A stretch of 64,000 bases of DNA from Brachynemurus nebulosus (GCA_035578155.1 JAPWDM010000007.1:30354413-30418412), one strand, 5' to 3'. Counted from the stretch's first letter, positions 1-14,307 are shown. Numbers and translations: made by a program. Notes: generated by a model not told the origin, from the letters alone.

Positions 1-37
1 TCAACAGAGTTACCGGCATATGTTTTTGACATATACA

Positions 38-345
38 AAATGTCTAGGGCCCCAATGTGGATTAATCCACCCTGTCGGCACTTTTTTAAGCATTAGAGAA
101 ATGTTTAAAAGCAATTCTTTAATTCTGAATAGATTTGTTGTAACCCGGAATCATTTTCGTCATTAAGAGGAATAATATTAGCTCGTGTAATATGAAATGT
201 CGTTTTCCGATCACTTGGTCGACCATGTAATTTAGACAAATAGCGTCACTTTTTTATGCATTAAAGAAATGTCTAAAAGTAATTCTTTAAGTCTGAATAG
301 ATTCTTTGTAACCCGGAATCATTTCGGCATTAAACGTATCGTTTA
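38..345 (+). repeat. Composite element of ~168-bp monomers, copy 1
   Basis: Two monomers can be aligned: the phrase CACTTTTTTAAGCATTAGAG begins near 79 and recurs, diverged, near 247, a period of about 168 bp. Each monomer carries the same order of landmarks: GAAATGTTTAAAAG, TCTGAATAGATT, AACCCGGAATCATTT, GTGTAATATGAAATGTCGTT and a CACTTGGTCG block. A non-monomer end (AAAATGTCTAGGGCCCCA from 38) precedes the array. The same end is found in reverse orientation beside the copy at 22130-22605. Further copies lie at 16010-16565 and 58995-59170. Confidence 0.8.
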
Positions 346-743
346 AGTACAAAAATTTTGACGATCTCGATCGAACCAAAATAATTGTCCTCTATAAAAA
401 AAGACGTTTCAGTAACAATTTTTTTATTCTCTAAAAAAATAACCTTAAAAGGAGATTAAATTTAAAATTCTAGTGTTTGACTGGACAGTCGGACTTCTTC
501 CTTAATTTCGTCAACAGAATGAATAATAAAAATATCTTCTAGTTTGATATTGACTTTAGATTGTTACTATGATAGTGTTACAGTGTCACAATTGTTTATC
601 TGGTGGTATTAGTTAGTGATATGTACGTTTATTAATGTTTTTAAGGTTGGTAACTGATATAAGTTGTGTCATAAAGTCTTTGACAGTTTTACATACACAA
701 GAAAGGCAACAAAGTATAATTTTGAAATTATTTTGAGAAAAAA

Positions 744-1417
<674 letters not shown>

Positions 1418-1924
1418 AATTTTTGTAATAAGAATTTCAAATTACGGTTGTGTATTCACGTCTCTTCACAAACTTAAACGTGGACTTTTGCTTTTAAAAG
1501 CCTTTTTGGAAATAGTAATGATTCAGAAATTCAGATTTTCCCAAGTGGAAAAGCGCCAGAACATTCCATTGTAAATTTAATTTTTTCTTTTGATAGATTA
1601 AATCAACAGTTTCCGTTTAAGCATAATTTAAACTAAGTTAGGAACCTATCTTAAATTATGCCAGTAAAATTTTTGTAACCGTGAATTTATATTTCTTATA
1701 CCCAGTATTATAAAATACGAATAAGTAAATCAATGATGTAAAGGAGATGTCCGGATAAGGGCTATTTTTTGCCCCTCGACACATTCATGTGTTAATATTA
1801 TTTTTGTACTTTTTATTTCATTTTTACTTTAACGAAAAAATGTAAATACACCATTCAGTATACATAAATATTACAAAAGAATACGTTTTACAGCAGTTTT
1901 TCTTGATTAAACATTTACATTCAA

Positions 1925-2078
1925 TAATAAACAAATATTTTACTTCGCAAAAATACCACTTTTATTTTGAAACTGTGACAATATTGTTTCAAAATAAAAG
2001 TGGTATTTTGCGAAGTAAAATATTTGTTTATTATTTGCAAATATGGAATACCATAAAGTAACGCTCAAATCTATTAAT
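1925..2078 (+). mobile_element. Short hairpin element with 12-bp target duplication, copy 1
   Basis: The left part is a long hairpin with arms at about 1928-1972 and 1985-2034. The arm core AAAATACCACTTTTATTTTG faces its own complement across a 12-nt loop. The right part (GGAATACCATAAAGTAACG, then CTCAAATCTATTAAT) is unpaired. The direct repeat ATTTACATTCAA occurs exactly at 1913-1924 and 2079-2090, immediately outside the element. A second copy with the same arms and right end but a different exact 12-bp repeat lies at 57071-57205. No terminal inverted repeat and no coding capacity are seen. Confidence 0.8.
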
Positions 2079-2291
2079 ATTTACATTCAACACTAGTGAC
2101 ATTGATTTTCGGTATCAGAACTACACTGAAAGTGGATACATTTTTTTTAAGACAAATTTGATAGCCTAGCTTAGTCAATAACCATTGGTTAGTATCTATA
2201 AATAAGTTAGTATTGCTATCCGCTGCGTAAATTTATACTAATCGTGTAATTCGTTGATTTATTTATCCTTTATTATAATACTGGGAATTAA

Positions 2292-2449
2292 CACGTTGAC
2301 GGTCATAACCTGTAATGACGAAATTGCCAACTAGTACACTATTTTAACAATTCATACAGTTTATATGGATTTGTTGACGTCATACAACGTTGTGTTGCTG
2401 TTATTCAGGTTTCACTTGACGCTACACGATATTCATGACCGTCAACGTG
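2292..2449. mobile_element. piggyBac-like MITE with TTAA target duplications
   Basis: TTAA at 2288-2291 and at 2450-2453 flank a 158-bp element whose ends are perfect 15-bp inverted repeats starting CACGTTGACGGTCAT. Including TTAA, the match is 19 of 19. A TTAA duplication plus a CAC/CCC-type end is the signature of piggyBac-superfamily elements. The element is too short to encode a transposase. Confidence 0.8.
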
Positions 2450-5230
2450 TTAATCTAGTTTTTACTAGTTATAGTGACGTGTCAAACCTAAAGAACAGAG
2501 GATATACATGTTAACAGCATATCATAGAACTGTTCCTGATTGTTCAGATATATGAACAAATCATGGAACATCGGAACGGTGGAACACGTTAAATTTTGGA
2601 ACTGTTCCAGTTCTGTTCTTTTTGTCACATCATTATGCTAGTATTCAAGTGTTTGGCTCCTTTTCCGATCTAACTCTCGTCAGAATTGTTTATAGGGAAT
2701 CGTTACAAGAATTCATGTTAAATCTAAAAAGAAAAAAGGTATAAAGTTTTTTTTTTTATTATATTTGAAACATTTACCATTTTTTCGGGTGTCACGTGAC
2801 GTAAAAAGTGATGGCGGGTTTTATGTTTGTTTAAAATTTAAAAAAAAAAATTATATAAAATAATTTTGAATTATAGACATACTTTATTATCATATTTGAG
2901 TTTTTGTGATCGAATTGAGAAATGTCAACATTTCAAAGTTCAAAATAAATTGTATATGTTTTATTTATAATTTTAATTTTAAGATATTTAAATGTTTTGT
3001 ATCTGTGTAAATGCTTGTATAAACATAAATTTTAATACTACTCAAAATCTTTCTATTTATTTTTGACTGATTTAATAGTTTTTTTTTCTTTTTGTTGAAT
3101 ATATCAATTAATTTAATTATTAGTTTTATTTTTTGAGATATCGTACAAATATTCAAATATTTTTTGTGCAGTAAATTAAGAATTAGGTGTGCTTGAGGTC
3201 GCACGATCGAATCAGAAACTTTTTCGGTGATCAGGCAAGTTGACAGTATTTAAAATATATGTGAGAGAGATAGTCTGTGTTTCATGAACCATTACATCAC
3301 AAATTATTTTAGGTGTAGTTTTAAAAGTGAAATAAAATTAGCTATGTTTCAGCACTACAATTCAGAACGGTTCTGATACCATACATAAAATTCCGAACTG
3401 AACGTTCTTAGTTCTGTGTTCCAACCAAACATTTTTTTTTACTTTTTTTTTACATTACATTATTCAGATACAGTTAGTTGTTGATTATTTTTAAATATGA
3501 CGTCAGCAAGACCACGTTTAACAACCAAGCCATACTAAGTAACACTATTTTTAGAACTGACGATACAGAATTATAACCAGACATGCGCGTATCAATAATT
3601 CTTAGAATCGTTCCGAATTATGTTGCTAAAAGATAGCTAATAATATATTCATCGAAGTAAATAGCTTGAAACATGTTTTAAAAATTTGTCAACTGGTCTG
3701 TTGATTCGAACATGCTCTGATTTATTAAATACGTTCAGTTTTTTGGTATTTTAAAATTTATTTCGAGTGTTTTGCCTTCGTAATTCATTTATCAGCTAAA
3801 AACAACGAGTATAGATTAGTTTTTGATCGCACAATTCAGTTCTGTACAGTTCTAGAACGTTAATTTCAGTTCTATACAGATACAATGAATACGACATTGC
3901 TCAAAATGACTCAAATAAATATTTTTGATTTATTTTTAGGGACCAAATAAAATACATTTTTTTTTTTTTTGTGAATAGAAACAGTTTTAATAAAATTTTG
4001 TTAAAACACATCGAAAAATGGGAATAACTTTTTTTCACACCCTCTCCATGAAACCGTTAAATTTGAATGTAAACTCTGTAAAATACTTAAACAACACATT
4101 ATGCAGGAATTTTTGCAAGTAAAAATTTTCAAGATACTTTCAAGAAGCAGTAACGTCCACTTAAATTTATAATTATTCTGTTCTAATATGGAAACTAATA
4201 TAAGTAACATTAATCGAAATAATGGAAGTTTCTCATCCAATGGAAAGAATTGTTTCTGGATGTTATTTTTTTGTATTTAATAGGTACTTAAAATATCAAA
4301 ATTAAAACCAATACTTTTAAATAGTGTGCCATCTAGAAAAGATAATTTAAAACTGCATGGGACAAATGCTCCATTAGAAAGAAAATTTAGTTTTCGGTCG
4401 TGCGAAAAACTCAGTTTCGCTAAAAATGCTATTTAAAACTTTTTTATAGTTTTCGTATAACAAAATATAATTTTTATGACTGTAGAGTTTTAAAATCTTT
4501 AAAGCGACCCATGTAAAAGTCCAGCAGTATTAGATCTAAAACCATGTGAAGTAGTACCGTGTAAAACGAGGGTCTACTGTACAGTTATCTGTTTATGGAG
4601 CATAGTTCGAAACTCGCATAACTTCATCAATTTTAATCGTATTACCATGAAACTTTCAGGAAATGTACTTAAAGAAAATTCAAAAACCGAAAAGTAAAAA
4701 TTTTTTACAACCAGATACCCCTCTAGAAAGTAGAAAACACGAAGTTGAATTTGAGTTTTCTTTTGCGAAAACCAATTGCATATGACAAAAAAAATTCGGT
4801 GTTTTCATTTGTACAATCTATTTTAATGTATGCCAATATTTTCTTTATTACGAAAAATCCTGATTGAAAAACGCATCGGCGCAGTCTATACATTTTCCAA
4901 GTATAAATGGCAGTGTATAGAATATTTTGGTCATTGTATTAGTATACATCTAACCCATCTAACCATATAGGCCATAATATAGTGATATTGTGAGTACGGT
5001 GAGTACGGCGAGTACAGAGCACACCGTAAGGGGGCTTGAAAATCAATCCGAATTCATCATACAAAACACAACCATTGTATAGTCAGCCATCTTGTTTTGA
5101 TTGTGAATAGACAACTGTGTCAAAAAATGGTATTTTATTAGAATTATTGTGATTATAAATGTGAATATTTATTAAAATATTACAAAAGATAGATTAAAAT
5201 ACCATATTATTAAAAACAATTATTAGAAAC

Positions 5231-8200
5231 ATGTTATCGCGATTGTGTTTTGTGTTAATTGCAATAGAATTCGTGTTTTGTGAATCAGATTTGAATAATT
5301 ATGATTCCGATGGTAATCTACTTGCAGGTATCAAATAAGTAGAATTTTTTTTGTCAATTTAATTATTTATTTTATTAATTAAACAATTCATATTTTTACA
5401 TTCAATAATTTTTTGTAATTACACTTTTTATCGTGTTTTATTTGGTTTCATAAATTTCGTCTTTTTTTGTCGCATTTTAAACTGTTTCCACACAAGAGGT
5501 ATATACGTTTATTTCCTTAAAATGACACAAAAATCGTTTAATCTATGTTTTTCGACTCAAATATCAAAAAAAACTTATATATGAATCGTGAAAATTTGAC
5601 AAAAATATTTTTTTGGAAAACATAACAGGTGTTACATTTTAGGTCAACATTTAATTCTATCGGCTTGATGTAATTTTTTTATTTTATTAAATTTGTTTAT
5701 TTTATATTTGATCAATAATATTTTGATTTTCTAACAGTCATGATATGTTATTCGAATTTGTAGAACAAATTTTAAATCAAATAAAGTTTAATTTAATGTT
5801 AAAAATTGATATTTATGTTTAAAAATCGAGTGTCAATATCTTATTGGGGTTCATTTTTCAAACGTAAAAATTTGTCAAAACCAGAAAAGTGTTAAAGTGA
5901 AATATTCTCATATATTTTTGAAAAAAGTATATATTATAAAGTAACTCATATAGAAGAGATTCGTGCTAATTGTCAATTAATAAGTCAGATATACTCTTTT
6001 TAATTAGTTCAGTAACGTTGTTTTTGCACGAACCCCAAAAAAAAATCTGTTCTAATTTTTTTTACGATAACGTTAATTCAGTGACGTACTAAAAGAATTT
6101 AAAAGTTCAGGTGTGCATTGAATCATAAGCACTGTGGTACCATCCGTCACTGTCACCCGTCACCTCTTGTTAGATCTCTTAATGATTTGATATTGTTCTA
6201 CCACAAGTTCCTTCAATTCTTTTGTATTCGTTAAATTCTTAATATTTTTTTTCTTTTTTGAGAGGTGTTAAGTGTAGATTATATTCAAATTTGTTACTTT
6301 ATCTCAACGTTTCATCAGAAACAATACACATTATTAATGAGTTTCGAACGAGGAAATCGTTCGTAGGGTTCCATAGCAAATGAGAAACTTCTATCGTTTT
6401 GTTGTATGTATCTATTCGTTCGTTTGTATATCTCAGTTAAATGGGACTGCTTTGATATGGGCAAAATTTTTAATTTAAATTCAAAAACATAATCTTTACA
6501 GTGTTGTTTTTAGAAACCAGAAATTTTTCGTAAAATATTAAACGTGGTTGTAAAATATACATGCAGTTAAATTTGTTCAAAGTAGTCCCATTTGACGGTA
6601 TGAAGATAGATATTGATAATCCAGAATCAGAATTTTTCCTATTTTGTTGAGGTTCTCAGTGCCAATTTTTATTTTCGAGTCTCCTTTAATTGTTCAATTG
6701 TGGATCTAAGAAAACTGAAAAAATCATAGGTAACAGTAGTAGTTTTTAAGAATTTTCATTGAAAATTATTTCGGTGAATTCGGGGGCCGATAACTTTGGA
6801 AATATCGATAATCAAATTATCACGTAATTGATTACCAAAGTAACACATAATATAAGCGAATATACTTTTATATTGAGCTACTAATAAGTATATTTAAATT
6901 TACTATATTTTTTCCTGGAAAATTACAAAGACCTTTAGTTGCGAAACCCTATTGTGGGCGTATTCGACATGCTCTTGGTCATTTTTTTTTTTTAAAGAAT
7001 GGCCTATCATTTTGTAGGTATTTTTTCAAAACTAATTTAAATTAGAATATCAGAATTTAAAATTCATCTCTTATCTCTTAAGAATTACAGAATTTGAGGT
7101 CTTAGAGTTGATTTTGAAAAAATTAACGTATAATAGCCAGTACTGGATTAAACCTTAAGTGGACCCTAGATAAAAATTGAACTAGATGGTTCGTGTGTAA
7201 ATTAATTCTTTATCTTGTTTAGAAAAACAATTTCTAAGGAAATGGTGAGCTTTTGAGTTATGTATTTTCTTTGAAAAAAATTAAAACTTTTTTTTTTACA
7301 ATCTTTTGTGAACCATACTTTTTATGGTTGTTTATGAAGTTTCTGAATAACGTTTTTATGCGACTTCTATCCTCCACACGAAACCACCATTTTGTTAATA
7401 TATTTCAATGATAATTAATCTTAAAATTTGATTTTGTATAACTTTTACGAGAGCTACAATCTACGCCAATTCGACACCTGTTTTCTGGACATTTACATTG
7501 CAACACGTGTAACAAGCTTCTTTATCGGTATTATTTATCGGTAAAATTTTTTACTCCTGTCCTTCAATATCTAATGTGTGATAAAAATCCTAAGTATTTT
7601 ATTTATGTCTTTATCTACTCGGTGAAACATTGAATCATAAATATAAGTTTTATAGTTCAATAAATACACATAGAGACAACAACAAACATTAATTATTTAT
7701 CTGATTCACTCACGATTATCGGACCCCAGCCAAAAATTTGTGTGGAATGGTTATTTACTATTTCAAATTAGTAGTTCATTACCTAGAAACGTTACCAGAA
7801 TAGTTTTTTTGGCTAAATTGTAGTATGTGCCAGACGTTGGCCTTTAAACTATTTGCATTTAAAAACGAACATAAATGGGTGAAAACTATTATATCTAAAA
7901 AGTTAAGCCTGGGAAACATTATTTACAGATATAAAAACTAGGTGGTGAAGTTAGTTAAGGTTAGGTTAGTTTTTTTTTTTAAACAATATACTTCGACTTT
8001 GATATAAAATCTAGTTAAGTTAAGGTTATAGGGCTTTGTTTTCGAATTTTTACACTCAGTTCAGTTGTTTTCTATTTTTAAAAATATCGATATACAGTGT
8101 CATTCAGTATCAACATTTATTGTGAATACTGACAAAGTAAAGTGATTTTAAAAAAAAAAGTGTTTCCCAGATTTAACTTTCCAAATACAATAATTTCCAC

Positions 8201-11200
8201 CCACATTTGTTCGTTTTTTCGTACAAATTTCGAAGATCTCGTTTCTGGCACATACTACAAATTTGCCGTTTTTTTTTACTATCTATTAAACGTAGACCAT
8301 AAAATTTTTTTTTTTTTTATAAAACTGTCACTTGAAAAATGTGAAAATTTCCGATTTAGAATTTTCGAACAATCGTTTAAATAGATGTTTGTTAATCAAT
8401 TTCTTTATAATTATGTATAATAAAAGCCGTTATATAAATGTAGGTGTTACATTTTCTCATTTATTTCAAACGGTGGACGTTCTATTGTTGAATAGAACGT
8501 AGAATTTTACTACCTGCTGCGTCGTAAGCATAATAAGTATAGTACGTAAGTTTTGTATTGAATTATTACGTTCAGACTAAAGAACATAGTATTATGTATC
8601 GTATGTACATTTTAGCGTACTCGACTCGTCTTTCTATTTGAGACAATACAAATACACGTATCGGTGGTTAGTCGCGTTCTTTTATATAACAACATTGTAC
8701 AGGTAAAAATAAAAGAATGGACCGGAATATAAAATGTTTGATATATGGCCTAATTATTTCAAACGTTGAATCGATCTATTATTATAGAAAAAAAATGAGA
8801 TACGTACAGTACAACACGAGAACACAATGAAACAAACGACGTTTACGCGTGCCACTCCACCAGTCAATGTTCAAAAGTTTTTACTATTATGTAATTGAAG
8901 TAGGTACTCGAAACTTTTCGAGTGTTGCATGAAGAAATATGATTTTATATGTGAACCGCCACTGTTGTATATCTTAAATGACATATTGCACATATAATTT
9001 CGACCTTGGACGTGATTTAACTGTTAAATATTTTGAACCCATTGATTGCGAGATTGTTAAGGCGGTGTTTTTTAATTTTTTTTTTCTACCGAATCACCGC
9101 CTTTTATGGGGTATATTTCAGAAAGTACCTATAATAATTTAAAAAATGTAAAAATTAAACTTAATGACGTCATCGCGTACACGAAATTTTTTAAAAACTC
9201 CCAAAAATTGAAGTCGCTCATAAGTTTTTGATACCTATTTTTTTTTTCTTCATTTTTGACAAAATCAAAATTATAAAGACAATCGAAAATTTGTATGCGG
9301 AAATTCAGAAAGCACATTTTTTCGAACGAATTTGGTTATTTTGGAAAAATCTATGTAGTAACAAGATGTTATTCCATATAAAATTTGATATTTCACTACG
9401 AAAAAGTGTTATAGGTTTTTTTTTTTTTTGAAATATTTACGAATTCGAGATTGCAAACAATTTGGTGTCGCGGGTCGAATCAAAAAACGCAATTTTAAGA
9501 AAGACACGAAATATAAGCTCGAACAACTTTACGTCGACGAATTTTCGGAATATTCTATTCGATTTAAATTATGTTATCTATTTTCAGTAAAGTTTCCTTT
9601 GATACAACGAATAAATCTTACATTGACAAAATGAAACATTTCTCTCTCCCATTTCTTTTTTTGCTACTGTGAAACGTGCAGCACGTAAGATAAAAAAATT
9701 TAAGCACGTATAGCACAAAATATAATACAAAGAAATCATACGATGACACACAACGACAATGGCGGCGCGGAACGGCGGGCGCGAGGTTCGGTGAGGATGC
9801 GTAATGAAACCATCGTTCACAAAACCCTCAGGAATATGTCATCTTTTAATATTTTTCTTTTTTATTTATTAGATTTTTGACACAATTTTTTTTTTTATCA
9901 AGTGTTTGAAAAACGATTATTCTTACGAAAATATATCAGCGAAAATATTAACACTCTTTTCGAGGAAAAAATTCCTTTTTATTGAGGAAAATATATAGCG
10001 TATTGTTCGTTGATGTCATCTGTTTCATCTGTCGATCAAAAAACCGTTAATATACCGAGAATACGATTTTTCTTTGAATAGCATTTCGCCAGGTGTTTGG
10101 AAGTATTAGTAGAGGATCAATCGGTTTTAAAAAGATTTTGATTTTTTAGTCAGTATTGATGCGGGTTAAGTTTTACAGTGGTTCAAAATGAATATTAAAC
10201 TTTGGTATATTGTGTATTAAGAACATCCAAAATTAATTTATTTTTGAAAATTTCTCTTAATCGATATTTGAATGTACAGATGACGTTCGCTGACCATATA
10301 TGGTCCTGCGCTAATTATGTAAGTAATAAAAAACGGAATTAGTTGGTCAAATATTTAAATCATAACACGCAATGACTGACCTTCCTTTCACCCTACAAAA
10401 AAAACGAACAATCAACGCCAAATTAAATCAGATATTTTCGGTTTAATTTTGATCCTAGAATAAATTGATTTTCCCTTTTCAATTTTAATGGTCGTCAGAA
10501 AAAAAAAGAAAAAGCAAAATCGTTTATTTTAAATTTTCAGTGAAGTTTAATTGTTTGGTATTTGATCAAGTCGAATGAAAATGCAATTTATGTAAAATAT
10601 ATTCATTGGAAAAACTACCTGCATCTATTTTTCAGTTTTTCCATCGTACATATAAAATGGAAATTTATTTAAATATATTCTCCGAATAGAATTTTTATTT
10701 GGAAATAACTTAAATATAGAGGTTTCTAAATTAACGTTTAACATTTTAACATATTATACGCTAACATTATTACATTATCCAGACGCGTTTATAGACTTTC
10801 AACAGTTCAGCGAAGGATAAAATAATTTTGTAGCTACTTTTTTAGGGTTCCGAAGAGAAAAATCCTAGGAAACATTATGCCACTTTGAAGCTCAATATTA
10901 CACAAACGGAAATAGCAAATCTTAACTTGATTTTAGGAACCCTTTTCAACAACACCAAACAGGCCAGCACCCTAACAATAGACGTTCCGCAAGGATTCTT
11001 GTGTCAAAAAGTGAATTTTTATCGCAATCGGGCGATAATTTTTTCGATTGCGATGAAAATTCAGCGATAACTTGTTTTTACTTCAACAAAGTTCAGTTGC
11101 ATGACTGCATCAACTGTTTCTGGACTTTATTTCACCGATATGCTCCGATTATTACGAATCTAATTCAGTGCAATAGAAAAAGCTCTTTATTTTTGTTTTT

Positions 11201-14200
11201 CTTTTAATATTTAAAATCAAGTATTAATGATTAATTATGCAAGTGAACTTGATAAACTGTATGATTGAGGGTAGGGGTGGGGGGGGGTCTTATTGATTGG
11301 TGCGTAATGATATTTTTAATTTAGGCAATTACAATATTATATTTTAATGAAGATTCCAGAAATTGTAGCGTGGGCTTAGTCGTTTAGTGATGTTTAGTTC
11401 AGCGCAGCTGTGGTAAATTTTTCTAGTCAAGTTTATCGCTAATAAATTATTTACAATAAGAAAATTAATAATTTTGACGTATTTTAGATGTGCGACGAAC
11501 CAAATAATTGAAATAGTCAAGTTATATTTAACGATTGATTGAGCCAATGATTGGTTCACCTTTATGTTTGTATGGTCTGTTCACTGTTGGTCTGTATTTC
11601 ACATACGTCATTGCAAGTTTTGAATTGTATTTGGAATTGGAAATTGCATATGTGGTGGGTATATGGGTAACGATATTTTGATATTTCACATAGAATATTA
11701 GTGTTCGGTCAATTAGAAATTTTCCTCGACCACTGGGGTTGTTACAATATATTTTAATAATTCAATATTAGGTGTACATTCAGAAAATGTTTTACCGTGA
11801 AAATCAGTTTTCCAGTTCCAGAAACATACGAATACCTTCAAGTCTTTCACATCCATAAAGGTGGTCAAAAAAAGTTCAAAAAAAGTCTACTAATTATTTT
11901 CGAAAATTATGTGTTTTTTTTTTTATTTGAAATTAATTAAAATTGTTGAACTCAATATATTGCGCGTACTCTTTCTCAATCTCGTATATCAAAAACTGCA
12001 TGTTTTAGGACACACAAAAAACATTAAATATTGTATTTGTATATATACTTATCTATATATATTTATATATGTAGGTAGCCAACATCAAAGGGTGTAATTA
12101 GCATAAATCTTAAGTTCATAATGATGAAAACACAGATTTAAATACGTTTTATTTGTGTCTCCAAAAATTGAGACTTTTCAGATACGAGGTTGAGAAAGAG
12201 TACGCGCGATATGTAGCTATAGAATACCTATAAAAAATACTACAGTTCGCTACAGATTGCAAAAAAGTTTCATAGAAAAAACATAATTCAGAATCCCACG
12301 ATTTCCCTAAAAGTTACTCTTCTAAACAAGCTAAAGAGTTTACACATGGAAACATTTTCAAATACATTATTTCATTTTTTTTAATAATATAAAAATTGCA
12401 ATAGTTATATACATAATTGTGTAATGTCTGATCAAAGGCTTAAATAAAAACACTCAATAACTAACTGTATCGCAAATTAATGTTCAAATCTCTTATTTTT
12501 TCTTACGTTTCATTCTCATTATGCATTATGATGGGCATTTAAAAAAAAATAAATAAATAAATAATAAATAAAATTTGATTTTATTTGAAACACTCTGTAA
12601 AAATACAAAAACTCGGCGCTTATATTACGTACTTTGTGAAATAAAAGAGTTAAACAGAAGTTCAAGGGTTTCGTTTTTGTGACTGTTTTAATTAAAAAAA
12701 GAAAAAAAACAGGGGGCAAATAATCCTTCTGGTGAATAAGGAAATAATTATTTTCAATTTATTAACGTTAAGTGAAACATACTAGAAAAAGGAATAACAT
12801 AAGTTTGTTACGAAAGTGTAAATTTATGTTAATTACTTATAATTTTAAAACAAAACTCATGTGCGCTCTCGGTACGTTCGTCACTCATGTTTTTCCCTAC
12901 TTTTCCACGCTCCAATTTTTTAAAAGTACATACGTACATACATTTTTAAAATTAATTTTTTATGTTGGCGTTAAGAGATGAAAAAAAAAAACGTTTTTAT
13001 GTATTGAGTGAAAAAAGTTGATTTTTTTTTTATTTTTATAAATTGAATCGGTTGTGTTTATAACGTTTCATTGATTAATAAGTTCCGTTGCCCGCGGCAG
13101 TATACACGGTTAAAACTAGCGTGTAAATTACACCGTATGTATGGCAACTTTCAAAAGATAAAATTACATTAATAGGCCGACGATTATGACAAATTTATAA
13201 TACTAAGTACCGTAAAACGGAATGAGTGAGATCAAACAAGTTTCTTAAAGGGGGTATTCTCGTTTAGAGAGAGATAATTTCGGCTTTTTTAGGGAGATTT
13301 TAGTTTAGAAAGGTTGTCATTATGGCAGAAATTATTATTAAAAAAAATTTTTTTTTGACGTTTTTTTTCAGTTTTTTATTTTTTAAAACAGTAAAAATAA
13401 AAATTTTATAATATTAGCTTCTTAGATAGATTATCAAGGGCGGTACACACGATTTTTATAATTGGTTAACAAATAATTTTTATTCAAACTGTTACCAAAT
13501 AACAATAAATGAATATTTTTTTTTTTAATAATCTCGTGTACCGCTTTAGTAAAACTAATGTAATTGTTGAACACATTATTTTTATTTTCTGGCTGCTGTT
13601 TGAAAATTGAAGAGGTGGATTCCAAAAGGCGCTAAGTCATTTTTTGTCTAATGTGAGATTTTAGTTGATGCAGAATGTTCAAGTCCAGCTCTACACGATT
13701 TTCGTAGTGCCACCCTTCAAAATGAGCTTAGTCGACTGTAAAATGAATGATGAAAAATGGAATGTTTTCCAAAAAAGCGCTAAGTCAGTGACAGTTTTAT
13801 TTCAAAACGCTCTAAGTCAAATTTACTCGTAAACCAATGCATTTTTTTTCCAATAATAGCTGGTATTTTTTTCCAAATTTGCTTGTAGACAGATTTTCTG
13901 TTATGTCAAACTGTTTAAAATGTTTCTTGAATAAAATATATCTGTATTTAAACAAACTAGGTTTATTTTAACCAACTCAACCCAACTTTTTAAAGGTTTT
14001 TTTTTTTTCAATATAATCTATTGAAAATTTTATGTATAAATAAGAACAAATAAATAACATCAATAATAATTATTATCTAAGAACTTGAAAATAATTTAAA
14101 CAGATTACTACATTTGCCTACCTAGATAGTTTTTTACATTTCCTGAAAAATTGCAAAAAGTGACTTGGCGCCTTTTGGAATCCACCTCTTCAATTGTTAT

Positions 14201-14276
14201 GTTGCACAGCGCGAATCCTTTCGAAAAAAAGCGTCTATATTGGACCTGCGTCCGTGTCCTATTTTATTTTTTAAAT

Positions 14277-14307
<31 letters not shown>

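Larger units (their letters stand above)
1418..5230. other. Intergenic DNA between the PDE6D and calsyntenin genes
   Basis: The first part should be the 3' untranslated region of the upstream gene. No further coding exon is visible. It contains two delimited elements (1925-2078 and 2292-2449). Around 2520-2640, 3350-3430 and 3830-3890 there are degenerate stretches rich in GAACTGTTC/GTTCTG words that look like old copies of one repeat. The last 250 bases before 5231 should hold the calsyntenin promoter and 5' untranslated region; I see no convincing core promoter element. Confidence 0.6.

Noticed and set aside
4557..4582. GTAAAACGAGGGTCTACTGTAC, similar to 45994-46019
   Set aside because: Only about 25 bases are shared and no element ends could be defined; probably a scrap of a dispersed repeat.
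8477..8500. ACGTTCTATT/AATAGAACGT hairpin as an RNA element
   Set aside because: Ten base pairs in AT-rich DNA without supporting context are not enough.
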